From Balanoglossus misakiensis (lineage: Eukaryota; Hemichordata), in NCBI GenBank assembly GCA_040954595.2, contig CM082594.2:8370001-8434000 (forward strand): a stretch of 64,000 nucleotides of DNA, given 5' to 3'. The position numbers were made by a program, and so were the translations under genes. Positions 31,101 through 43,500 of this stretch are shown one piece after another. Positions within the stretch are counted from its first letter, which is position 1. Every line of letters starts with the position of its first letter. The notes under the pieces are model-generated. The model did no database searches and was not told where the DNA came from. It worked only from the letters and a program-made list of their open reading frames with translations.

Positions 31101-34100
31101 GCCACGGACTGCGCGGAGAGTCCGTTTCAAACACGACCGTTACGTTTTCTCTGCGAAGTTAAGCTGTAAAACACGACGGGCGCGATCTCTTTTGAACGCG
31201 AAGGTATATTGTGGTGTTGGGCGGCGCGGGGTCAGTGCAGGGTCGGCCAAGAATATTGAATGTACCAATGATTCAGTTCAAAGAGGGATTCAATAAAATT
31301 GAAAGGAACCGACGGAAAATGTGAAGCTCCACCCAGTAACTATAGAGACAATCTGGAAAGGAACATCTGTTCTGGGTTTTTGGGTTGTGTAGTGTATTCG
31401 AACAAATAATAGCAAGGTGATCTTGAAAGGGCCTTGTTGTATCTGGCTTATGCCAAACTAGTTACCTCTGACTTCATTAGCCGCGGTTGCATTCACTTAG
31501 TACCAGCAATTAGATTACAGACTAAATAGATGTCGCGCAAACAAGCACCTTACATATTTAGAGAGGCCACCTCCCCTTATACACAAAGTTTTCTTTTCTT
31601 TAGTCGGTTCGACTTACACTCTTTGACAGTGTGGGGTCTTTATGAACGCTGTCTACATGGGTTGTATACAAAAATTCACCCATACAAGATTCATGATTCG
31701 GACTGCCGACAAAATGTGAAGAATAACTCCCGCCTAAAGTAGTAACTCTCGCGCTCCATTCCGCTTTCGCTCTAAAGTGGTCTGCAATTATATTTGATTC
31801 AACCGGATATGATCGTGAAAAGTGCAATCGTCACATGGTCGAACACAGACGTCGTTAAACTTTTGATGTATTTAGTTTTAAGAGTATAAAAAGAGAAAGG
31901 AGAAGCCATGATTTTTTTTTCGGGAGCGAAGATAGATTTCTGCGAGTTTGAAACCCGACACTCCGACAAATTCAACCCGAAAATTCGAGTGTGGTGTCAT
32001 GCAGATAGGTGGAATACCCCCGGGTTTTGCCGATCTGTGCATTCAGGTGGCGCAATCAATGCACGGAGTAACCCGATTCCAGAACAGTAATCGACTGGAA
32101 AAAGGAGTAAATCTGTGAAACCGTGAATGCAATATCTGGTGAATTTATCAGGGAAATGATAACCCTAGGCCTACTACGTGCCGTCAGTTCAAATCACATG
32201 CAGACGACATCATGTTGCCAAAATGTCGGGGCCATTTCTAGTACCTCTGTCCCCACGTATCGTCCTTTTGGTTAGGCCATAGTAAGGAGTAGATGACTTG
32301 GCAGACAAAAACTTTCAAAATAATTCAGAATGAAAACGATGGAATAAAAATCCTCTGTATTTATTTGTAAAGATTGTTATGACGGTGTTAGGCGTGTCTG
32401 CCATAGCATCAATGATTTCAAAGTTGACAATGTGGACATGTTCAGAAGCGTTGTATTCATGTATTCTTTTGTCTGTCCCTCTCAAATAAATTCATACCGC
32501 CCCGTACTCACTCTCCCATTTAAGCACTTTTGAATGAAGAAAATCATGTCATTTATAAAGCCATTTCTGATAATTAGCAGCGTTTCTGTCTTCTCTGGAC
32601 TATATTGTCGCCACGTTCCTTTTGTAAAAAATCAAACAACTCGCCGCAAAGCGAGGGAAACATCGAAAACAAATATCAAACAGGAAAACATTTCATCTTT
32701 TTTTTTTCAATAAAAATTGTGTTCTATGTCGACATGTACAGAGAAAGAGCAAAGAGTTCATTCGAATTCGCCTTGTAGTACACACAGCTGATTTGTACGA
32801 AGGCAGGGACAAACATCCCAGCACAATTGTGTGAAATCAGCCACGCAGAAGACATGTTTTCTAATGGATTCTTGACTACACAGGCATGGCAGATCCGTGT
32901 AGAGTGCCAAAGAAAACCCCGCGACCCGGACCGCTTTGCCCCGCCATTTATCGTCTATTTAGCTTAGCATCACTAATTCTCGTGTCCCGGTATACGTCAC
33001 AATTATTACTTTTATGAGCAGTCCGTCTTTGATGCCAGTCCTTTGTCACTGAGCAGAATGGCCGATTTGTTTCGAATTTTCTGCCTGGATAACTTTAAAA
33101 TACTCCATAGATTCTGTTTGCCTTTCTCTTGCCCCCTGTTTTCGTTGAAAATGAAAATATGCTCGCTTTATTGGGGTTTTGGAAACCAATTCATGTGTCC
33201 ACGTCTGTGACAAGGGCAGATCTCGGTTTTATCCGAATATGGACCGCCCTCGTTCAACAGTAAATCGACAACGGCAGCCATCCAAGAGAGGGGACCGAAC
33301 ACTCCCCTATAAGAACAAAGCTTTTGTCGCATTCGATGATGGCGTCAACAATCAAATTTATTTCTGTGCAAGAAAACTGTTATGTACTCCGAATTCAGGT
33401 GAAGCCATGAGTATTCGACAGAACGGTGAAGGTGTTTGACCGTGTAGTGTTTCACAATATCAATAATAACCGCTGAAACGACAGCTGGGGAAGATGAAAC
33501 TAAAAGTATGGGCAATTAGAAATTGTCGATGGTGAGTGTAGAGAAAGGGGATTTTCACCTCTGGGATTAAATCAAGTAGGGGAAATGCATCCGTAGAGAT
33601 CGCCAATTCAAGGCGCAGTTGTTGGTCGCAGGAAATATCATTATTAATGGGAAATCTTGTTAACCATCATTTCGTGATGTTTATTCGGTGTTGCCTGTTA
33701 TCGACTTCGCGTTCTCCGCTGCTTTATCTATTTCCGTCGTTTTCCCAGCGCTTTTTGGGTGCAAGCGTTTGATAGCCTTGCGACGTTTGTGTTGTTCTCA
33801 CTCACTGACTCACTCACTCACTCACTCACTCACTCACTCACTCACTCACTCACTCTACCCTCCCTCCCTCCCTCTCTCGCCCTCTTTCTCCCTTCTCTCA
33901 TTCCACTGGCGCTGTTCATATTATTTCACATGCTTCAAGTTTGGAATGAGCCGAGTGTTTTCCATATGCTCATCTGTTTTCCCCAACGAGACGTCGTCAT
34001 ATTACAGCATCCAACGTCTGGCCAATAATTGCCTGTGCTAAAGCAAAAACTGCTGTGCCGGCTCCAAGGCAGGTGCCGAACGTCGTTAAAAGTGTAATAT

Positions 34101-37100
34101 GCATGTCGGATCATCGCGTTTGATTTGTAGCTTCGCGCACAAGGCCTGAAAATGTTGGTCCAAGCGTTTTAATTTGCAAAGATCGCCGCCGTAACGATGT
34201 ACCTACATACGGCGGGACAGCTATAGTTGCCAGCCGGCCGATTGATTCGGTTGTAAGATAGCGCGACGTACTTCCATGTTGGATTGGCCCCATAAAATGC
34301 GGGATGTCTGATTAAGGAGGCGCGGCACATCGAGACTGCGCGTCCATAAAAAGCCACTAAATCAGATAATCGGACGAGTTGTCATCCCGTCGACTTTACA
34401 GTGTGTAGACATCGAGTTCCTTGGCAATTTACATTTTGGTTTATTCTTCTTTGTAGTTGAGATTTGATTTCTTTGAATCACACATATTCCATGCCGTAGA
34501 ACATGGAGATTTGAGTTGCGATAACCTTAACAGGAAAACCAAACTGACTCATCGGTGGTTGCCTGGATCGAACTCATTTTCCGTCTCATGATGTGCGGCG
34601 TTTGTCAGAGAATGTTGCCGGAGAAATCAAAGATTAAACGATTCCGTCTTGAACGTTCGAGTGTTTAGATGGCCGGATAATGGTGATGTAACGGAGGAGA
34701 AGGCAAATTAGAATCAGAAACGGTCGTGGGGGGGGGGGGGGGGGAGTTCAGCCCGCGGCTAGTGATGACGCCGTCGCCCGCGGCAGATGTGAGTGTCTTC
34801 ACCTGATCAGAAAGAGCCGCGGTATACAGTTTCACAGTCACCGCTCAAAGGTCAAATCATGTCATGTTTGTTTATTCGATTTTATTTTACAGTTACACTT
34901 AATTCACTGGAACAGCAGTACGTACAGCAGTATGGAGGAAGCACTGGGGAAACCGGACGGCATCGCGGTCATAGCACTTTTTATCCAGGTACGGGGAATG
35001 AACGTCACGATTTGAATAATCATGGAAAGGCAGGATATGATTACCAGATATAGTTTTGACCTAATTTCTCCTATTAATGGGGAAAGGAAGCTAAATATTG
35101 ATTGCAATATGCTCTAAAGAGTGAAATCTGCAATGAACAAAAATGCCAAAAAAATATCTGAGGGAATTTGTCCTGAAAACTTAAGCATCAATATTAAAGC
35201 CTATCATTGTCATTATAGGTTGGTCGTGAGCACGAGGGACTCCGTATATTTACAGAACATTTGGAAGCGGTACAATACAAGGTAGGTATACAGAGAGGGA
35301 CCCTTTTCCTATCATCAACAATGGCAGCACATGGGTCTATAGATGCCTCTGGTCACCGTGTACTTTACACATCAAGGGCGCATAGTTCCGCCCAAGATAC
35401 GGTTGTTGGAAACGCGCGACACGATGATTGGTTTGCCGTATATAGGGCTGCATAAAGTGTACGTACGAATCGTGAACCAGAATAGTAAAAAGATATTGAT
35501 GGTCAATCCGATCCTGCTAAAACTTGTTGTATAACACGCCACACAACTTCAACCGAACTGGAGTGCTTCTCGGGAGACAAATTTGTTATAAACGTTGTTT
35601 TTATTAAATTACCTCGTGGGATATTACTGACTTTTTATATCTTATTGTTTCTTAATGCAGGACAGAACAGTGACCGTTACAACACCGTTCAATCCAAACT
35701 GTTTACTCCCAGGTGAGCATTTTGCACCAACAACTCATTTCAATGACATTAGCCTCTCCGGTCAATGTACATCATTTAAGAATCACAGTCTATATTTTTG
35801 TTGGTTACTAGTTGCGTGAGTGAAATTGTCTTCGCCTGTTCTGCTCATATAATGTAATTAATCCGCTGATACACGCTCTAAAATGTCCAGTAACTCAAAC
35901 AGAAGTACTAACTTTTCAATTGAAATAATTTGATAGTCATTAGAATAGGCAATAAGACAAAAGGAGCGAATAGAACGAAAGGCACAGAAACGAAACGGAA
36001 ACAATTAACATTTTTTGAACATGATGAAGATGGAAATAGTGGCGACTGCCGATGAATGGGTGTATAATCGGGGACTAATTGCAGTGGCGGTTACAAAGAC
36101 TTTTTTTGATCTAGAAACTCTTCACGTGAAATGCCTGTTTCGATGCATTCACAAACTTCGACCCAATTGTGCACACCTGGTGGTGAAGTTTGGAAAAATC
36201 CCACACGGCATAGAAGACATCGAGGGGGATTAGACCTCCAATTATCATTGATTCAGGCTTTGCATGTTTTATTGTCACCCCCCCCCCCCCGTGGTAAAGG
36301 GGCGACCACTTCAACTTGCGCTCGTGAGAATGAGAGTCCAACCCCAAATAAGAGAAAAAACTCATTTGCATTTCATGGCTCATTAGACGCAATGATGTTT
36401 AATCGAAATGACACTTATACGGGTCTTGATTGTGTTGCGCGCATCCCAAAGACAATGCTGGATTCATGCAAGTTTTACAAACAACGGCAGAGTTGACAAA
36501 ATAGAGCGCTCTGTCCCATCTTTGTGGGAAATTCGCGGAGGGTAATCCTGACTGCAGTGGGTGTGTGGTTAAATGTTACTATTGCAAGCCCTGTATACCC
36601 ATTCGAACAATACCAGTGCCTTTAATTCTAAAAGTCATTATCCTGGGCGTACAGTACTTCTAATTTGACGGCTCTGGATTTGAGCCGCCGCTGACAATGC
36701 AACAAGAAAGCTGGTCTACTTCTGCCAAAGCTGCTTTCTGTGTCCCCTGAAAGTTCTGGCCCTTGAGACAAATCTTGATGGTAATCGCGCAAAACTTAAA
36801 TAAACTAGAATATCCTCCGAGAAGGGCCTCCGGTTGAGAGCGAGTCCACCTGCAGATGAAGATCTCGAAGACTTGGTAGAATAGGAAAAGTTGGACCTAG
36901 CCAATGGTCACTTCTAACTTTTTTTATTTGGAAAGCGTTGGAAAGAAAGCAAGAAATACTTAAAAGACTACTCTGGTAATCTAGGGTTTAATACATGCTA
37001 ATCAAAATAATCATAATTATAAGATTAGCCTCATTAAATTCTCAGTAATCTCCATCGCAATCTGACCCATCAGCATAATCACGGGTTGTGATATCATTCA

Positions 37101-39723
37101 TTCTGGATAGGTGACTGAACTCTAGTGCTCTAAAAGGAGCGAGGATGTGCATGTATTTAGAAGTTCATGTCACAGATAGGCTAAACTAATTCCCACGTCT
37201 TCGCCTTACTGTTCTTCGACAAGCCAACAAATTAATGCTAAAATGGGCCAACTGTCACTTATTTCGCACTGTCAAAAAAAATCCCCGTATATTCCCCTGT
37301 ACGAGTCTTTAGAATACGGGCGATTTAAGAAGACGAATTTCAACCGCTCTGTCACGAAGTTTGACAAGTTCCAAATGTCAAGAAGGCTTTCTTTTCGAGA
37401 TAACGCGATGCTATCCAAATGCATATCGGAGTCTCACGTCAACGACTGGCAGGAAAAATGTACAAGTGCGTGACCCATTGACCTCTAAGTAGAGATTATG
37501 TCAGATGCTAAAATTGAACATATTTGCACCATCAGGATCACAGCACAACCTGGAAATCCCCGTTTCTTTCACCTACTAAACCAGATCCTTTGAGTGTCTC
37601 AGATCTTTCTCTCAACCAGTGTTGAAAAGTACTGGTCTTATAGAACATTAGAGGTAAAGATTTGCCGGTGTCAATGTTTGCAACTCATTTTGCTCGGTTG
37701 GTTGACTCGAGACGTTTTGATGAACTCAAAAAGTCGTCGTGTTACACAATTATACAATCATATGTAATCTTAGAGACCTGCAATATGCAGCGATTCTATT
37801 TTATCTTAAAAGAAACCGCAGCATCCAGTGAAAAACACACATCTGAACTTCGTAAAGAACTTGTCGTCGTGGTGTAAGTACAGCTGCGTATCTGTTTCGG
37901 CAACTCTCCAAACCAGACGGCGATCAATTGAACGTCTTCAAACGCCAGAATACAAACTTTGTTGAAAACACCAGAAAACACTCAAGGCCGCGAAGGGACC
38001 ACAACAAAGTTCTTGGGAACATATCGACTTTCTGATTAGTCAGTCAGTCACGGTTGAGTGGCCAGTACTCACAATTAGGGACCGCATCTTCCGGGTGTTC
38101 CCGCCCTTTTAAATTTGTAACCGTCATCACCTCAACAGTCGCTATAATTGAGATTTATGAAGTGTCAATAGGCAGCTTTAATTGTGCCTGCAGTTTCTCA
38201 AACTGGAAAAAGGACAGAGAGTTGTTTGAGGGTACAGACAGGTACATTCAAATTCTTAATAATGATGCCATTAGACTAAATGGAACTGGGAGAAAGGTGA
38301 TGTTACAAAAGAAACATTTAAGTATGATAGAAACCATATACCTCTTGAGCAAAACTGTCTTGTCACCTGTGTATCGTCGGAAAACAAAAAAATTGCAGGG
38401 TAGCACCGCATTTCAGGAGGGCTTAATAAGAAGTAGACACTTGATTGTACTGAGAAAAAATGTGCCTTGCAATTCAGAGGCAAGTTAATTAGGCAAGTGA
38501 CGACGTAACATGGGTATATCTTCAGATGGCGGGATGATTCGCATGTCTTGGGGTAGTCAGGTTTATCATCGGGGAAACTCTTTGCAGACACTTGAGTGAG
38601 GAATCTTAGACATTCCGTAAGTGATCGCAGACGTCACCCTGAATGGATCGAGTCTGGTTGGGAAACATCTGAGGTATAACAGACCCAAGATATTTAAATT
38701 GAGCGGCTACTAAGCATGACGAGGCACCAACTTGTGGGAAAAAAGTATCACAAGTTTCTTGAAGGTCCGAGGATTTTTCTCTGAATGCCGTCAAAGAAGG
38801 AAATGTGTTATGAAAGAAGAGAATCGCCAAGTGTAAAAGAACATTTTGTCGAAAACAGATTTCAGATCAGAGAAATTATCATTGCATCGACTAAAATTAA
38901 GACTTTATAAGCTAGAACCTTGAAAATTGTTGACTTTGTAGGCTGTATAACGTAAGAACCACGATTTTTCGGCAAGAACCATGATTTTTCGGTAACCACG
39001 GCTATGCATGAAACTGCCTATCTAAGAACCTTGATGATATGAGAGAGCTATAGAGCGGTAATTGTAAATTTTTAATGAGAAATTATCATTGTTTTCTCTT
39101 AATTTTTTTTTCTTAGACCCTGCACTGCGAGACTTTTGGACATACGGCGGTTCGCTGACGACTCCGCCATGCTGTGAGAAGGTCACGTGGATCCTTTTCC
39201 GGTACCCACTAACGATATCACATTCACAGGTATGTCATGTTTATCATTTTGATGCTTGGTACGCGCTTGAAAATATCCTAATAGAAAGTGTATTGATAGG
39301 TAAAACACGTTTTACCACTGTTTGTTTCCAAATCCAGTTAGAACGAGTTCTTTTGCCATATTTGAACTTGAAGCCAAGTTCTATTTGCGACGTACGGTTC
39401 TATAAATTATTAAAGATCACAGATAGTCTCGCATTTCAATGTATATGCATACTTTGCTGATATATCCAGACAGCGTGACGCTGTCATAGGGGAGTAGAGC
39501 AGAAATTGGGGTTCATATACTGCACCAAAACACTGAAAAACATGGCAAAATGTTACAGCCGCTGTCCCTGTGTTAATTTGATTGGTAGATGGAAGAATTT
39601 CGGCGCCTGCGCACACATCACAAGGGGGAAACTCTAGCACACGGCGAAGATGGAATATTGGCGGATAACTTCCGGCCAACCCAGCCTCTCAACGAGAGAG
39701 TGATACGAGCGTCCTTTTTGTAG
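22130..39723 (+). CDS. CA8: Carbonic anhydrase-related protein VIII orthologue
   Basis: Alpha-carbonic-anhydrase fold without expected CO2 hydration activity; vertebrate CA8 binds the IP3 receptor ITPR1 in the cytosol. Exons: 22130-22178, 23666-23860, optional 25660-25722, 26157-26281, 34893-34988, 35219-35281, 35661-35712, 39117-39229, 39589-39723 (stop TAG). Phases are continuous: 275 residues without the optional exon, 296 with it. CA8 landmarks: [107 protein letters not shown]. The first zinc ligand (His94 in CA2) is Arg100, as in human CA8; His102 and His125 are kept, as are the Glu106 and Thr199 equivalents. The poly-Glu stretch near the N-terminus of human CA8 is absent. Intron 4 is 8.6 kb. 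No signal peptide. Confidence 0.95.
25533..25540. promoter_or_regulatory. Perfect CRE palindrome
   Basis: TGACGTCA, the full CREB/ATF site, lies in CA8 intron 2, 120 bases before the candidate cassette exon. Function is inference. Confidence 0.35.
25660..25722 (+). other. CA8: In-frame 63-nt candidate cassette exon of CA8
   Basis: Acceptor TTTATTTTGACAG and donor GTAAGT are near-consensus. The exon has no stop and is phase 1-1. It adds 21 residues ([15 protein letters not shown], then EAVPRS) before the segment ITGGPL and changes the junction Val to Leu. Skipping it gives FKYKTVITGGPL, which aligns without a gap to ILKSKSVLSGGPL of human CA8. Upstream, ACTTTCTATTAA is duplicated (25618-25629 and 25634-25645), giving two possible branch points. 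Confidence 0.6.
33797..33855. repeat. (CTCA)n microsatellite
   Basis: About 15 units with one interruption (CTGA), followed by a CT-rich stretch to about 33900. Confidence 0.95.
34728..34744. repeat. G17 homopolymer
   Basis: Uninterrupted G run 149 bases before a CA8 exon, in intron 4. Confidence 0.95.
35713..39116 (+). other. CA8: CA8 intron 7 (3.4 kb)
   Basis: No exon recognised. It contains a C13 run (36278-36290) and a 20-base tandem duplication (38953-38992) about 125 bases before the acceptor. Confidence 0.65.
38953..38992. repeat. 20-bp tandem duplication
   Basis: AAGAACCACGATTTTTCGGC is followed directly by the same unit with two changes (CAC to CAT, and a final T). A degenerate AAGAACC recurs at about 39025. 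Confidence 0.9.
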
Positions 39724-40483
39724 TGAGCGATTGAAGACGAAATGCCAGGCGTCGACTCGATACAGTCGTCCCCTGTCATTGCCGCGTTGTAATGCCGCCA
39801 AAGAGTTTTGAAATACTGAGCTGTTCTAGGACTTGGATTTCATGCAGGACTGATCGATCTTAGCATTTTCACAATTGAAGATCTTTTTGCTGTTGACATA
39901 GTAAGGAGTCGTTTTCAAACTCCCAATATCACACTATCACAAACCCTGACAGGGTTCTCTGTACGTGTACATAACCTTTATCTGTAATTCTTCATATTCT
40001 TTTAGATTTTCTGACCCCTTGTTGTATTGAATCCCAGGTGTAATACATTTCCCACCAATGGAATCCCACCCAATTAACAACCTGAAACACTTCATTCATT
40101 TCTTATCAGCAGAAGCTGTGAATGTAACGCATCATTTGTTGGTAGTAATAGTTTTATAAATTATGACTACCACAACACACTTAGAAGAAGGGAAACTTAA
40201 TCTTCAGATACACTTAACGCACCTAAATCGTCAGTTTGTGGGGGTTCTAGGCCTCTGGTCGATATGTAGTATACGAGGCTAGGCCAATAGTGGATAATAC
40301 TAACAGGTACAAGTACATGTATTAGCACAGTTACAAAATGGATAAATAGTATCATTTATAGTTTATTATATGTCTTATTAAATCTTTATTCTAGTACATG
40401 TATAGTCAAATCCCTCCGCTGAGAGAACTATATCCACTGCCTTTTGTATCGATTTACAGAGATTGTTTACACACTCACTTCAC

Positions 40484-40504
40484 AATAAAAGTCGTTGCAA
40501 TAAA
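40484..40504 (+). terminator. CA8: CA8 poly(A) signals
   Basis: Two AATAAA hexamers (40484-40489 and 40499-40504), about 760 bases after the stop codon. They are the best 3' end for the gene. Confidence 0.6.
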
Positions 40505-40586
40505 ACTATAATGGTGTCTTCTCCTCGACGTGACAGCCCCTTGTCCAACTTCAAGCAGTCCATCTTATGAGGAGAAAAGTCATTCT

Positions 40587-40599
40587 TGACCTCTGACCT
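40587..40599 (-). promoter_or_regulatory. Perfect DR1 nuclear-receptor element
   Basis: TGACCTCTGACCT on plus is AGGTCA-G-AGGTCA on minus: two perfect half-sites spaced by one base, the RXR/HNF4/COUP-TF/PPAR class. It lies just beyond the CA8 poly(A) signals. Binding is inference. Confidence 0.4.
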
Positions 40600-43500
40600 C
40601 TCGCCCGTTTGCTTAGGTGAAAGCATGGTTGTTTACTCAGCAAGGCCTCAAGTGGTACACGGACTCTCTCGGAAAAAAGAGTGGTTTTCTCTACACGCCA
40701 AATGCATGTAAAACGGCGATTATGGTCATAGGTCACAAAATGATAGAATGGACGCCATCACGAGAGTTATCCGAACTTCATTGAGGTGGATCACACACTC
40801 AGACTTCTGTCAGCAGTGGTCAGGTGCTACACCTTGTGTTGTCACGTGATTCTAGTGTTGCTGATTACTGGCAGCGTAATGAGTCGAAATATTATTTCTG
40901 GAGCTATGGTAGAGCAAGGAGAAAAGGATGGGTTGGTGGGTTTTGGGTGAGAACACAGGGCGATTTTTTTTATTCTCATCGATTGATCGTGAATACCAAT
41001 CCGGATTATGGGTTTCTATCGTTAGTGTCACCGGCGCCTAATACATAAATTCCGTTTGTAGAAAAGGAAAAGGTGTTTCAAAAAGGAGAGGGGCAGAAAT
41101 CTTCAGTGGGGAAACATGCAGCCTATAACCATGGCGAGAAATGTCATCGACCGAGAGGCCTATATTTCACAGATTTAGTCATTGAAGGCAGAATGTGAGT
41201 GCAAGGGTGCAGATGAAGATGACCCATTTACTTCCAAACCGGATACGGGTCCCGCAAACAATGGCGAGTTCTTTTGAGATGCAGATCATGCGTCAGTGCT
41301 GACCGATGCCTTTTGAGAGAGCTCGGGGGATTGCCTTGTGTTTAAGCGCTAATTCGGTCTTGGTCTTGTTTGCTACTTAAATTGTCTGCTAATTACCCCG
41401 TGCAGCCACGCAGAAGTTCACAAGAGGAGACTGGAAAGTGTTGCAGTGCGCGGACTCTGAAGAACAATCACCGCTTGATGACTGATTAAACAGACAGGTG
41501 GATCGAGAGATAAAACGAAGAGTTATTTATAACTGTGCTTCTCCAGGTGAACATCTGAAGCAAACAGAAAACGCAGTTGAAATCTATGCTAGCCTGTTTT
41601 CCATGTATTTGAAATGGCTAGTCGTTTGGTAACAGAAATATAGCACCGAAAATTAAACTTTCTACTTAACAAAGTTTAAAACCCACTCTGTTATACATTT
41701 TAGAATGAAAATCGGGGGGGGGGGGTATCCATGTTAGGTTTTGTATGAGTCAAAATCTCGATCAAACGAATAAACATGTTGAAAATTCAAAATGGCCGCC
41801 TACAACCTGTTTCCAATAAGAAGTGACGTGCCCAAACACCTTGGTAATTTGAATTTTAGAAACGATTTCTGATTGGTTAAAACAAGTGACCAGATGTTCG
41901 CATATTTCCATTCAGAGCATGCTTGTTTCATTTTATTGGGGAACTTGAAGCAAGGCACGTCGTTGCGGAGTCGTCGCCCTGTGGATTTCATGACCGAAGC
42001 TCTTTTTGACACGATTGACTGGGAAACTGAGCTTATCTTATCTCAAGAAAGGACTTCAGATGTACCTAAATGCAGAAGGAGTCTCTCCTCCATTGGTCAT
42101 GCATGAACACTGTTGAACTTTACCAGAAATCACGAATTCCAGGGGAACGTACAAAGTTGGGGCGTCACTGGACCAGAGAAATGGAGCTGTTCGCATAGGT
42201 AAGCCCGCAACGTGTTACTTTGGAAAAGCATATTTTTCAGCTTCGTCTCGACCCCCAAGCGCACCCTTTGTCGTTACACGACAGAAAAAAAGTCATTGTC
42301 AATGACACAGCCCCCGCCTGATTAATTGATTTGTACACATTCGAGGAAATTATGAATCTGCACATATTCCATCGGGATGCTATGTGGTACCAAGTTAGAA
42401 TGGAGTCAGTTCAGACAGGTGTGGGTAACAGCTCCGGACATGAAAAAATCGTCATTAAATGGCTGCTCACTGACCATGCTAATTCACATCACGCCAAAAA
42501 TTGACGAGAATATGTACATCACAATATACTGCTCTTTTTTGAGTGGTGTCTTTTTACTGTTCTGTTGAAGTAGAGTGTGGTTGATTTTCTTTTCACAATT
42601 GCCTTTCATTATCGGTTCAGGCATGTGTGAGTAATGGCTCTGAACATAAAAATAAATCATAAACAAAATGGATGTCCGGAGGCCATATATTAATTTATAT
42701 CGTGACAGACATTGACATGCATATGTACACTGTATAGTACTTTGTCCTTGCACCCAGCTTGGATGGAATTGTGTCGGATATTTCCAAATGGCTTCTGACA
42801 TGAAAAAAATCCAGTTTTCTGTTGTTTACGTGTGTTTTTGTTTCGGTTTTAGCATGCGCACGAGAGAATTACTATACAGACTGAGATGCCAACAACAATA
42901 ACAACAGCTGAAGTTCTTTGGATACAGCGAATGGAATAGTTTAGGGCTTAATCCAAATTTGGGATGAAGGTAAGAGAAGTTAAAGCTCCTTTGTCGAAGA
43001 TGACATTTACAATCTGTCATCAAGACTTAGTTTATATCATAACTATCTTGTACAGTCTTAAGAAACTATAGATCCTCATGTCGCTAGCGGGCGCACTCTA
43101 ATTTGTAACAATGTCTTTTTGTGAAACGGAGAAAGCGCGCGTCCGATTGGAAGGACTTGATGTTGGCCAAAGTTTGGTCACCCCGTCAAACATAAACAGA
43201 TCAGGACTGTAATGAGCTATAGGCGTAACTTCAGTGCTAGCTTTATACCCCCGTGTCGAGTGAATTCGTATGAGACTATTATTTGGGGCCAAGCGTACAT
43301 ATAGTTGCCGTTATTTTGACAATAGGACAAAAAAGAGTGTAATGATATTTGAATGGTAAAGGTCGCATGGAGATATTTAACTCCTGTGCAGACGATGATA
43401 TTTTTTATCGCTGCGCTGTCACTGTGCCGATGTTATGATTAATCACTGTAATAGAAAACTATTCATACGCACATTGTCAGTATCATGTGACGTGCAATTC

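Larger units (their letters stand above)
26282..34892 (+). other. CA8: CA8 intron 4 (8.6 kb)
   Basis: No coding exon recognised on either strand. It contains two exact GAGGGCGCT words at its 5' end, a (CTCA)n repeat (33797-33855) and a G17 run (34728-34744). A 149-codon open frame on the minus strand (30512-30063) has no recognisable features. Confidence 0.65.
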
